DNA from: Dactylorhiza incarnata
Taxonomy: Eukaryota; Streptophyta; Magnoliopsida; Asparagales; Orchidaceae
DNA length: 64,000 nt
Assembly: GCA_033032865.1 (NCBI GenBank)
Contig: JAWHQI010000273.1
Location: forward strand, 2,294,001-2,358,000
Direction of reading: 5' to 3'
A program made the translations under genes and the position numbers. Of the stretch, positions 54,961 to 64,000 are shown in pieces; the first letter of the stretch is position 1; each line of letters starts with the position of its first letter. The notes under the pieces were generated by a model. It was not told the origin of the DNA, made no database searches, and was given only the letters and a program-made list of their open reading frames with translations.

Positions 54961-57040
54961 AAAAATAAGAAAACAATCTATTTGTTCTTGACCCAGATTA
55001 CCTTGGGTGTTTTTGTATTTCCACAAAAATCTGAAATAAAAGACATTTTAGGTTAGTCCTTATAACCTTGTGGATGATATCTCCTTGGAGGTATAATCCA
55101 TTCAGTGAAAGGATTGATAGAATGTGAAGAATGAGAATTGTTCGGATTTGCTGTATAGTTTCTGTTCAACGAACTGGGCTGAGTTCGTCGAGCGCCGTTC
55201 GACGAATGACTGAGATTTCATCGAGCGCCATTCATGTAATTACTATATTGAAAATCTGTCTTCAGAGTTCGTCGATCTCCGTTCGAGGAAGTGGATGCAT
55301 TTCATCGAGCTCCGTTCGACGAATTCTGCTGAATTCTGCTATTCTCGACAGTCTTACTTGAAATGTTTTTATTTACTCCTACAACCTCTTTGCTCTTAGT
55401 AGAGATGAATTTTATAGGTGTAGAGAGTATGTTCTTCTTAATTAGAGGTGGCTCACTTGATGAAGCACCCAATCCTAGTTTGCTACTAAGTCTAACATTT
55501 ACTGTGCTTGTAATGTCCATCAGTTTGATGCTTCTCCCATTTAGGGATTCTTCAAACATTTTGGCTTCAGACAACTTGCTCTCAATGAGAACAGTATGTT
55601 CCCTGGAGGCAGCCAAATCTTTCTTAAGATTTACATTTTCTTCACTTATATTATTCATTTCAGCTAGCTTAAGTCTGAGTGAGATTATATCTTTCTCAGA
55701 TTTAATTAAGTCTGAGCAAAGGACTTTGAATTCAGCTTTGAATTCAACTGAAGTAAAATCAAAGGTAGGTATTACCTGATCTGCATCAGTTTCTGCTTCT
55801 GATTCTGATCCTTCTTCATCAGAATTGTTGGCTGAGGCATTGATTGCCATCATGCAGAAGTTCTTCTCTTCTTCATTGTCTTCACCATCACTGGATGAAG
55901 AGGCATCTGCTGACTCACTGCTTGAGTCATAAATGGCCATCAGACATTGGTCATTTTCTTTTGTTTCAACTTCATCATCTGATGAGCTAGATGATGATTC
56001 TGATTCAGTTTCACTCCAAGATTATGCTACAAATCCTCTTCCCTTCTTCTTGTGTTTGTGGGAGGAAGACTTGCTGGAGTTTCTTTTCTCTTCTTTGTCC
56101 TTTTTATTTTCTTTCTTCTGGTTTTCTGGACAGTCTGGTGCAATGTGTCCTGGTTTCCTGCAATCAAAACATATAATTTCTTTAGAATTGTTTTTGTCAT
56201 ACCTTGGCTTTTCATAGCTTCTGGATGACTTTTTCCTGAAATCTTTTCTTACCATCTTGTAGAATCTTTTGGCAAACAGACTCATCAACTCCTCATTGTC
56301 AGGAGTCTTTCCTTCTTCTTCTGTAGCTTTGAAGGCAATGTTCCGGTCCTTCTTTGTTGAAGAGGAGGTGCTCACTTGTTCAGCTTCCCTTGTCTTGATG
56401 AATTGTTCATAGGATTTGAGCTTTCCTAGCAGTGTCTCAGTAATTATCTGATTAAGGCTTCTTGCTTCCTTGATAGGCCAGATCCTAGAGTCCCAAGTGA
56501 TGGGGAAGCACATAAGGATTTTGTCATTAATCTTAGTTAATGAGATTTCCTTGTCCAGTGTTCTGAGTTCACTTATGATTACACTTAATCTAGTGTACAT
56601 ATCTGCAACTAATTCTTCTTCACCCTTCATGAAGTTCTCATACAGAGAGATCAAGTGAGATCTTCTGTCTTTTCCTCCATCAGCAGAGCCTGCAACCATA
56701 TTGTTAAGAGAGGTCCATATCTCTCTAGCTGAGGTGCAATCCACCACTCTCTGAAAGATGTCATCAGACATTGTTTGAGCTAGAATATTCATGGCTTTTG
56801 CATTAGCACTTCTTTGTTTTTTCTGAGCGTCAGTCCATTCAGGAGGTGGGACATCAGTGTTGTTTGTTGCTGCATCAGTACTTGTTGATGTTGTAGGTGC
56901 TGGAGGCCCTGTCAAAATCACATTAAAATTTCTTCATCAATGGAGTTCATATATAACCTAATCCTTGCTTTCCACAATGCAAACTTACTGAGATTGCACA
57001 TAGGAGGTCCTGTGCTTGAATACTCCTTGTTTTGTGCCAT
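54961..57040 (-). pseudogene. Copia-C gag with zinc knuckle, coiled coil and repeat linker
   Basis: ATG at 57040-57038 (MAQNKEYSSTGPPMCNL). A one-base deletion near 56930 shifts the frame; the core then runs open from 56921: AKAMNILAQTMSDDIFQRV, CTSAREIWTSLNNMV, ITWDSRIWPIKEARSL, then zinc knuckle CFDCRKPGHIAPDC, basic linker, one TAA at 56022, acidic Ser/Asp stretch, coiled coil (55740-55560) and the SSNGARRT-type repeat linker. Two TGA codons (55302-55304 and 55218-55220) come from CGA. Gag would assemble the particle. Confidence 0.88.
55165..55326 (-). repeat. TCGA-word array inside Copia-C gag/protease linker
   Basis: Seven or eight units TTCGTCGAGCGCCGTTCGACG and variants. On minus they encode SSNGAR, SSNGDRRT, MNGAR and SSNGARRT. 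The words match those of the LTR array at 58449-58960. Confidence 0.8.
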
Positions 57041-57141
57041 GAGTTTTTAACAGAAAATAAAAACAATAAAAACTCTAAAATAATTTAAGATCTAATTGAT
57101 CTTTGTGATCCAGGTGTTAGCCTGTAAATAAGATCAACAAC

Positions 57142-57153
57142 CCTCTGATACCA
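57142..57153 (-). promoter_or_regulatory. Copia-C primer binding site (initiator Met tRNA)
   Basis: Plus CCTCTGATACCA, reverse complement TGGTATCAGAGG, 8 bp inside the LTR start at 57162. The leader to gag (57041-57141) is short. Confidence 0.88.
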
Positions 57154-57161
57154 ATTCAAAG

Positions 57162-59060
57162 TGGAGGTTAGATCTTAAATTAACTCTAAAGGGGGGTGAA
57201 TAGAATTTAAAACTTTTTCCCTTAATTTTTTTCGCGAAATTAAAAATAGTGTTATATATATGTGTAAGCAGAGTGATTAATAAAAACAGAATAAATAAAA
57301 TCACACAACACAGCACGGAGAAATAAACAATCACAGAGGACACAAGGAGCTATAGTAGTTCCCCAATAAATCTGGGTACGTCTACTCTTCTACCACCCTT
57401 GGTAGGAATCCACTAGGATTTTTGATCAGGTGCCCTCACACCAAGGGATTTTTGATTAGGTGTCCACACACCAATGGGAGTTTGATCAGGTGCCCAAATC
57501 ACTGATAAGCTTTTGATAAGGTGCTTAAAAACCACACAAGGATTTTTTGATAAGGTGTCTTGCCACCAGTGGGTTACACTTTTGAAGGGAGTATTAACCC
57601 TGTACAGAATGGGATAGAGAGGGGTTTAGATGTTCTTCTCTGTCAAGATGTATAGAGAAGACTCTAGTGGATGTTGATATAGAAAAGAACTCCTCTGTCT
57701 GATTGAAGATGTTTGACAGTTGATGTTGCTGGAGCTTTTCTTAAAAGATTTGATCTTCCTGTAGCAGATTAATCTGTGAGAGATATTTCTTCAGATTATA
57801 GTTGCTCTGTTGAAGATCTGTATTTGTTCTTCTTCTTCTTTCTTTCTTGATTCTTGCAGCAGGAAATCTGAGATGGTGTTGAAGATGTTCTCAGAAAAAG
57901 TATGTTTGCTGCTGAAGGAGGAAGAAGATGAAGTTCTGTTCACTGTCGAAAAAGCTGAGAAAGAACAAGATGAAGTTCTGTATTCTGAAATTGCTTGAAG
58001 AGGAAGAATTAGATATGTTCTGTGTATTTTTATTCTTCTATTCTTCCTGAATATTTTTCTTTCTTCCTTTTTTGTACTGAAGATCTGTATTGATGCTGTC
58101 GAGTAAAAACAGCTGTAAGATTATGCTGTAATATCTTCTTTCCTTTTCTTTTTCAAATCTCTGACAAAAATTAAATGCACGTTCCTTATATTAAGGAATA
58201 AATTATTCTGAAGGCATATTTCTGGGAACTGCAAATGTCACGCCGTATTCTCTTTCCTTATCCATGAATATGTCCTTTTTCGAGGAAGTGTCAACGACTA
58301 TAACTTAAATAATAAAGGAAATATATTTTCCTTACTTGATCTGATGGAAAGAGCCGTTACTGTTGTCGATATGAGTTCAGATCATGAATAAATATAATAT
58401 TCTGAAATAAATCTGCACTTAGATGATAATTCTTCGATCTGAACGAAATTCGTCGAACGCAGATTCGTCGACCTCAAGATTTTCGTCGAACACAACATTT
58501 ACTTCATCGACTTCAACATTTAATTCACTTTTCTGAACATCTGCTGAATATTCGTCGAACACAGACTTGAGTTTGTCGAACGGAAAGATTCGTCGACTGC
58601 TGAGCCTGGATAAATTCGTCGACCACTGAGCTTGAGTAAAAGCGTTGAGCGCTGAGCTTGAGTAAAAGAGTCGAGCGCTGAGCGTCAAGCGCTGAGCTTG
58701 AGCAAATTCGTCGACCGCTGAGACGGGATCGTCGAACGCAGAATGTAATTAGTCGAGCGCTGCACTTAGACAAATTCTTCGACCGCTGAGATGGGAGCGT
58801 CGAGCATTAAACCGCTGAGACTTGAACTATTCGTCGAATACAGAATATAAGCCGATCGTCGAACGCAGAGAGGTTGCCGTTCGTCGAACGCAGATAGCTT
58901 GTCGTTCGTCAAACGCAGCTAGTCGTTCGTCGAACGCAGTGTGGAGTTCGTCGAACGCAGAATCTGAATGAATTCTCTAGTTCTAACAGCTAAAACTCTT
59001 CCTAAACTCTTGACCCATAAAATATACATTGGGGTCAACTTGTCCTTAGTCAACATATAG
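57162..59060 (-). repeat. Copia-C 5' LTR (right), interrupted near its end
   Basis: Matches the left LTR closely from TGGAGGTTAG to AACATATAG. The next 34 bases of the left LTR, to CCAACA, are missing because Copia-F begins here. G-run only 6 long (57191-57196). Confidence 0.87.
58449..58960 (-). promoter_or_regulatory. Copia-C right LTR word array
   Basis: Same units as 50311-50830, with one short duplication (AGCGCTGAGCTTGAG, near 58675-58700). Fewer decayed CpG sites than in the left copy by eye. Confidence 0.83.
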
Positions 59061-60262
59061 TGATTATGAAAATTTTTCTAAGGACCTTGTGAGAGCAAGC
59101 AGGAATCGATTATGCAACTTAGAGATACAAGCCAAACAACCAGAAACAAACTTTAGGCAAGCAATTGATCTTTATTGATAGCATAAACTTCATTACAGGG
59201 CAAGACATGCTTGGCGAGACATGATTTCGCCAGCACAGATACCAAACAAAAATATAAGAAGATGAGGATAACTTGAGATCGCTCCAGACCGCGCGACCTC
59301 CCTGCGACTTCAACACACTGCCAGACCGCAGCGCCTTGCCGATCACAGCACACCACCAAACCGCTGCACAGACCGCTCCCTTCTTCCGATTTCCTGATTC
59401 TCCCGAACTCCAGCACCACAACTCCAAGCCGCAGACCGCCCGAAATCTTTCAGAGGAAGAGGTGATCGCTGCCGCCCACACTATCCGCAGAAGCTGCACA
59501 AGAGGAATTCAATCAGCAGACCGCACGGTCAGAATAAACCAGACCGCAGGAAACAAGCGAACTCAGCTTACACTTGGTGTATTCTATTTGCTGCTACAGT
59601 GGCCTCCTATTTATAGGCGCGGGACCTGATCCAGTCACCACCCTATGAGATAGGATCACCACCCTCCAGATCGCGTGACCTGATCGGTCAACCCGCGCGA
59701 TCAGCAACATAACTCCTGCTTCATTTTGGTGAACCCGCCAGCTTCAATTCTCCACCATGAGAGACCGCCACTCTCACAGCAGACCGCGACTCTCCAAAGA
59801 GATCGCCAGACCGCCCGAAGCTATTCACCACCTATGTTCGCTCGAGACCGCGAACACAGCCAGTCCGCCATCAACCCGCGAACTCCTGTCCGTATGCCGA
59901 TCTTCTCCTGAGACCGCGAACAGCAACCAGCTCGCATACCAGTCTCCTCCTGAGACCGCGAACTGAGACCGCGCGACTAAGAGCCTTAGTCCGCGACAAC
60001 TAACAGAGAACCTGGAACACCCTGTGCGGTCACACCTGACCCCCACAGCCTTGAAGAAGACAACCCGCCGCACGGTTATAGACAACCCGCGTGATCTTGG
60101 ACCAGATACCAGCGGTCACTCCAGGAGACCACAGTTAGGCTACTACCAGCCAGACCGCAGAGGCAGACCGCCAGGCCGTGCGGTCATGCCAGACCGCCCG
60201 ACCTCCTCCCAGACCGCCCAGGTCCAAAAGCCTCCTTCACTTCCACTTCAACAATTTCAACA
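59061..60262 (-). repeat. Copia-F 3' LTR
   Basis: Right end CAATTTCAACA at 60262 next to the PPT; left end TGATTATGAAAA or a few bases further in, since TGAT is shared with the Copia-C target. TATA (minus CCTATAAATAGG) at 59606-59617. GACCGC words fill both sides. Confidence 0.85.
59286..60232 (-). promoter_or_regulatory. Copia-F LTR word array (GACCGC type)
   Basis: About thirty copies of AGACCGC, CCCGCG and GCGGTC at irregular spacing, some as inverted pairs. They lie on both sides of the TATA box, denser upstream on minus. Confidence 0.8.
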
Positions 60263-63200
60263 CTCCCCCTTGAAGTGGGAAGTGGAAACCAACCCAAGTA
60301 GTTCCCTTAGCAGTATGAACGGCCCCTTTGCCAGCGCCTTAGTGAAGATGTCTGCGACATTGTCCACACTCCGCACATGCTCGACCGAAAGAGACCCCTC
60401 CAGCACCTTCTCCCGTATGAAGTGATGCTCGATCTCGATATGCTTGGTCCTCGCGTGACAAATTGGATTGGTTACCAGTTTGAGAGCACTCTCGTTGTCA
60501 CCGCGTAGCAGAGTCGGCTCCCGAACCTCTTTGTGGACGTCTCCCACCAATCTCCTAAGCCAGATGGCTTCCTGAGCTGCCAAGGCCGAAGCCTTGTATT
60601 CCGCTTCTGTGGTGGAGACCGATACAGAATCCTGCTTCTTGCTGTACCATGATATAGCCGTAGAGCCCGCCATGAAGACGAATCCAGATGTCAACTTCCG
60701 ATCATCCGAATCTCCCCCGTAATCAGCATCCATGTATCCATGCACTTCGAAGCCCGCATCCCTCCTGTATAGGAGACCCATGTCCGAGGTCGCCTTGACA
60801 TACTTCAGAATATTCTTGGCCGCTAGCAGATGAGGTATCCGAGGCTCCGCCATATACCGACTCACCCTGCCTACTGCATATGCAATATCTGGCCTCGTGA
60901 TCGTCAGATAGATCAAGCTCCCAACCAGAGCTCGGAACACCAAAGGATCTTGCATAATCCTCCCCTCATCCTTCCGAAGCTTCATAGCCTTCTCCAGAGG
61001 TGTAGAGATGTACTTCCCTTCCTTCATGCCGAATCGCTCCACGATTCGCTCCACATATCCAGCCTGGGAAACTAGCACTCCACTTTCCTTCCTCTGCACC
61101 TCGAGTCCAAGGAAATGGTGAAGCTCACCTAAGTCCTTCATCTCGAACCTGATGGCCAGCTCAGCCCGAAGCTGAGCTACTTCCTCCTTCGAGTTCCCCG
61201 TCACGATCATATCGTCGACGTAAAGCAGCACGATGACTTGAAGCTCCCCGCTCTTCTTGACAAACAAGCTTGAGTCTGAGTCTGAAGCACAAAATCCACA
61301 GAATAGGAGATATTCTGCGATCTTTCCATACCACGCCCTTGGCGCTTGCTTCAACCCATACAAGACCTTCTTCAGCTTGCAAACATGCTCCGGAAAATCT
61401 TCAGACACAAAGCCTGGTGGCTGAACCATAAAGATGTCCTTGTCAATCTCGCCGTACAAGAAGGCGTTCTTGACGTCGAGCTGCCAAATCTCCCATCCAC
61501 TGAACGCCGCCAAGGCAATGATGAACCGAACTGAAGTCATTTTGGCCACCGGACTAAAAGTCTCTTCATAGTCTTCACCGTATTGCTGCGAGAACCCCCG
61601 AGCTACAAGACGAGCCTTGTAACGCTCGATACGGCCGTCAGCTTTCTTCTTCAGTTTGTAGACCCATTTGCATGTTACAGGAGTAGTGCCCTTGGGCTTG
61701 GGCACAAGAGACCAGGTCTCATTCTTCTTAAGAGCTGCCATCTCTTCTTGCATTGCAATATCCCACTCCTTCACGCCTTGGGCCTTCTCAAAGCTGGACG
61801 GCTCCCTCTCATCCAAGGGACCAGCGAAGAAACATGAGACAAAGCTCACTGCGTTTCCTCCTGTATAGCGATCAGGGGCAACGATTGCTCTCTTCGACCT
61901 CCTCAGCTCCTTCCCCTGAACCGCATTATCTCCAGCTGCTTCTTCCCTATCTCCTCTTCCAGACGTGCTAGGAGCATTGCTCCCCCTGCTCCCTGAACCA
62001 GAAGCCCCCGTCTCGAAACCAGAAGGAGATGGACCACCTGGTGACACAGGTAGCTCCACCTGAAGATCTTCCACTGCTTGCTCTGGCTCCTCCACCCTGC
62101 TCTCTGGTAGCTCCACTCCAGAAGACCCCTTATAAGATGTCACCTCATCAAAAACAACGTCGCGAGATACAACAAATCTCCGCGTCTCTGGGTCCATGCA
62201 TTTCCACCCTTTCTTCCGCTCATCGTATCCTACAAAGACTAGCTTCCTTGCTTTCGCATCTAGCTTCGTCCGAAGAGCATCTGGGACATGCACATAGCAA
62301 GTGGAACCAAACACCCTAAGGTGTGCCACGCTTGGCTTCTCCTTGAACATCATATCATGCGGGGTCAACATGTTGATGGGGCTCAGAGGCATCCTGTTGA
62401 TGACGTAGGCAGCACAAGACATTCCCTCCGCCCAGAAGGACTTTGGAATACTCTTGGCATGCAGCCAACACTTGCAGGTCTCCGTCAGATGACGGATCTT
62501 CCGTTCTGCAACTCCATTCTGCTGTGGAGTATGAGCACAAGTAAGCTCCCTCCGGATGCCTGCCTTCCTGCAAAAAGTAGAGAACTCACTGGAGGTGAAT
62601 TCCCCTCCGTTGTCAGTCCTCAGCTTCTTCACCTGCAGTCTCAGCCGACCTTCCACGAGCTCCTTGAACTCCACAAACTTGGCAAACGCCTCCGCCTTCT
62701 CCTTCAGAAAATAAACCCAGACATATCTGGTGTAATCATCGATCAACACCAGCATATACCTGCTGCCTCCGAGGCTTGGGGTAGCAGTTGGTCCCATCAA
62801 GTCACCGTGGATGCACTCCAACGACACACTACTCCTTGTCTGCGATTTTTCAAACGGTAGTCGATGAGACTTGCCGAACTGACATCCTGCGCAAACATGA
62901 CCTTCTCCGTAGGAAGATAGACTTGGCAGGCCCTTGACCAGGCCTCTCACCGCCATTGCTTTCAGCTTATCCATTCCTACATGCCCCAACCTCTCATGCC
63001 ATATAACGGCACCATCATTCGTCTTCATCTTGTCGACGTAGGAACTTGTCGATAAAACGAACAAGTCCTTTGCCCGTCTCCCGATATGAACGACCTCGGC
63101 CTTCACGGCCTCTACATTACGTAGAAATTTCACTTCTGTTGGGCCGAACAGAACGTGATACCCAGCGTCAACAGCGTTGGTCACGGAGAAGAGGTTTTTC

Positions 63201-64000
63201 TTCATTCCGGGCACATGATAGACACTCTTCAAAGTAAGTGGCCCTCTATCACTGCCCAAAGAAACAACCCCCACCTTCTCTACTGGATGCACGGTATTAT
63301 CAGCAGTAATGATTGCATTGTTACCTGTGTAGGGCTGTGCAGAAGAAAGCTTGGTCCCGTCTCCGGTGAGGTGATGACCACACCCCGAGTCCACGATCCA
63401 GTCCTCTAAATAGTTGATGGGAGCCGAAGCTCCAATAGAAGCCGAGAAGGCTCCTCCCCATCCTCCATCTATATGTCTGGCCTCAGCTTCCTCCTTCTCC
63501 GCAGCATGCCCTGCTTGAGTGACCACTCTGCAATCCTTCTTGAAGTGCCCAACCTTCCCGCATTTGTAGCATTTGAGACCTTCCTTCTTCTTCTTCTCCT
63601 CAGCCTTAGGAGGATAGCCCCTCTCCTGCTGTCCAGAAGTTGAAGGCCCATAGCCTCCAGTGGTCTTCTTCTTCTTATCCCACTTCTTCTTCTTCCCTGA
63701 GAAGAGAACTTCGCCATCTCTCCCAGTCACTGACAACCCTGCCATCTGTCTTGCCAAGCTTTCTTGCGAAGAAAGCAAGTTCTCCAGCTCCAACAGAGAC
63801 GGCTGATTTGCCCATCCCTGCACCGACGTCACAAAGGCCACATATTCCTTCCGCAAGCCGCGGATGATGTGCCTCTTCAGCTTCGCCTCAGAAATTGGCT
63901 CATCAGGATCCAGTGCTGATATCTCAGCGCAGAGGTTTTTCATCTTCAGAAAGAAGGTGGAGATAGAAAGATCGCCCTGAGCCGACCTTGCCAGCTCATT
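60257..64000 (-). CDS. Copia-F Gag-Pol polyprotein, C-terminal 1247 codons
   Basis: The frame is open through the right window edge: 19 codons without stop precede the Met at 63943, so the start lies outside. Counting from that Met: Gag end with zinc knuckle CYKCGKVGHFKKDC (125-138), protease VDSG (184-187), pre-integrase WHERLGHVG and CAGCQFGK (315-358), integrase D381, D444, E480, GPLDEREPS hinge, RT with QLDVKNAFLYG and YVDD (908-911), RNase H with D1072, E1113, D1149 and HIEIEHHFIRE. All catalytic residues are present. The last codons read through the PPT, and the stop TGA uses bases 60257-60259 inside the LTR start. It makes the particle and replication enzymes and could supply other copies. 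Confidence 0.93.
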   Translation of the reverse strand, partial: NELARSAQGDLSISTFFLKMKNLCAEISALDPDEPISEAKLKRHIIRGLRKEYVAFVTSVQGWANQPSLLELENLLSSQESLARQMAGLSVTGRDGEVLFSGKKKKWDKKKKTTGGYGPSTSGQQERGYPPKAEEKKKKEGLKCYKCGKVGHFKKDCRVVTQAGHAAEKEEAEARHIDGGWGGAFSASIGASAPINYLEDWIVDSGCGHHLTGDGTKLSSAQPYTGNNAIITADNTVHPVEKVGVVSLGSDRGPLTLKSVYHVPGMKKNLFSVTNAVDAGYHVLFGPTEVKFLRNVEAVKAEVVHIGRRAKDLFVLSTSSYVDKMKTNDGAVIWHERLGHVGMDKLKAMAVRGLVKGLPSLSSYGEGHVCAGCQFGKSHRLPFEKSQTRSSVSLECIHGDLMGPTATPSLGGSRYMLVLIDDYTRYVWVYFLKEKAEAFAKFVEFKELVEGRLRLQVKKLRTDNGGEFTSSEFSTFCRKAGIRRELTCAHTPQQNGVAERKIRHLTETCKCWLHAKSIPKSFWAEGMSCAAYVINRMPLSPINMLTPHDMMFKEKPSVAHLRVFGSTCYVHVPDALRTKLDAKARKLVFVGYDERKKGWKCMDPETRRFVVSRDVVFDEVTSYKGSSGVELPESRVEEPEQAVEDLQVELPVSPGGPSPSGFETGASGSGSRGSNAPSTSGRGDREEAAGDNAVQGKELRRSKRAIVAPDRYTGGNAVSFVSCFFAGPLDEREPSSFEKAQGVKEWDIAMQEEMAALKKNETWSLVPKPKGTTPVTCKWVYKLKKKADGRIERYKARLVARGFSQQYGEDYEETFSPVAKMTSVRFIIALAAFSGWEIWQLDVKNAFLYGEIDKDIFMVQPPGFVSEDFPEHVCKLKKVLYGLKQAPRAWYGKIAEYLLFCGFCASDSDSSLFVKKSGELQVIVLLYVDDMIVTGNSKEEVAQLRAELAIRFEMKDLGELHHFLGLEVQRKESGVLVSQAGYVERIVERFGMKEGKYISTPLEKAMKLRKDEGRIMQDPLVFRALVGSLIYLTITRPDIAYAVGRVSRYMAEPRIPHLLAAKNILKYVKATSDMGLLYRRDAGFEVHGYMDADYGGDSDDRKLTSGFVFMAGSTAISWYSKKQDSVSVSTTEAEYKASALAAQEAIWLRRLVGDVHKEVREPTLLRGDNESALKLVTNPICHARTKHIEIEHHFIREKVLEGSLSVEHVRSVDNVADIFTKALAKGPFILLRELLGLVSTSHFKGEC
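60263..60271 (-). promoter_or_regulatory. Copia-F polypurine tract
   Basis: On minus AAGGGGGAG followed by the LTR start TGTTGAAATTG. It lies within the pol reading frame (codons for KGE). Confidence 0.9.

Larger units (their letters stand above)
49012..59060 (-). mobile_element. Copia-C: full-structure copia element, Sirevirus-like
   Basis: Left LTR 49012-50966, PPT, RT/RNase H, integrase, protease, gag, primer site and right LTR 57162-59060. All domains are present but each is broken by a few stops or shifts. The left flank is Copia-D gag. Copia-F is inserted 34 bp before the end of the right LTR. Confidence 0.9.
59061..64000 (-). mobile_element. Copia-F: GC-rich, recently active-looking copia element (partial)
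   Basis: 3' LTR (59061-60262), PPT and an uninterrupted pol frame that leaves the window on the right. It is visibly richer in G and C than everything around it and shows no nonsense changes, so it is the youngest insertion here. It sits in the Copia-C 5' LTR. Confidence 0.9.

Noticed and set aside
58449..58960. Regular short repeats as a CRISPR-like array
   Set aside because: Spacing is irregular, repeats are degenerate and alternate in direction, and the array is part of an LTR in a plant nuclear setting.
60257..64000. Bacterial or viral origin of the GC-rich region
   Set aside because: Domain order, PPT and LTR are those of a plant Ty1/copia element; composition alone does not show transfer.

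Overview
This window looks like repeat-rich intergenic DNA of a flowering plant, probably a eudicot. The RNA-dependent elements are plant types: Ty1/copia elements primed by initiator-Met tRNA (several Sirevirus-like), Ty3/gypsy Athila elements with the tRNA-Asp type primer site, and a Tekay/Del-like chromovirus. I see no host gene, rRNA, tRNA gene, CRISPR array or organellar insert. The species cannot be named from this sequence. Element names below are mine.

Layout. 1-7526: Copia-A, minus strand, with its left LTR outside the window. It sits just upstream of the polypurine tract (PPT) of E1, a gypsy element whose 3' LTR starts at 7726. 9056-17652: Copia-B, a complete but non-autonomous element with a perfect 5-bp target duplication. 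It carries a minus-strand gag remnant and an oppositely transcribed, intron-containing gene, and splits the E1 LTR. 17785-22230: Athila-A, minus, truncated at both ends. 22231-32504: E2, a chromovirus on plus, whose 5' LTR lost about 350 bp and holds a fragment of a Copia-A type LTR. 32505-34262 and 35347-35385: E3, an Athila on plus, interrupted by a solo LTR (34263-35346) related to Copia-B. About 36590-40908: Copia-E, plus, recognised by a long broken extra ORF, a PPT and a 3' LTR. 40909-46755: Athila-B, minus, with reverse transcriptase, RNase H and integrase deleted but an ATHILA ORF-1-like gene kept. 46756-49011: Copia-D, plus. 49012-59060: Copia-C, minus, same family as Copia-D and inserted in its gag. 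59061-64000: Copia-F, minus, GC-rich, with an intact pol, inserted in the Copia-C 5' LTR.

The most striking feature is regulatory. Almost every LTR family here carries its own array of short, CpG-rich, inverted-repeat words, usually just upstream of the LTR TATA box. In three unrelated elements (Copia-B, Copia-E, Athila-B) the same family-specific word appears again inside the element, immediately upstream of a TATA-like box and the start codon of an extra ORF. This suggests that each element copied its LTR enhancer module to drive a second, internal transcription unit. In Copia-A and Copia-C the words also lie inside the gag/protease linker, where they encode short repeated peptides, and CpG decay there has produced TGA stops.

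Only the Copia-F polyprotein reads without interruption. All other coding regions are broken by stops, frameshifts, deletions or nested insertions. Element borders were found by eye from LTR ends, primer sites, PPTs and target duplications; no alignment or database search was run.
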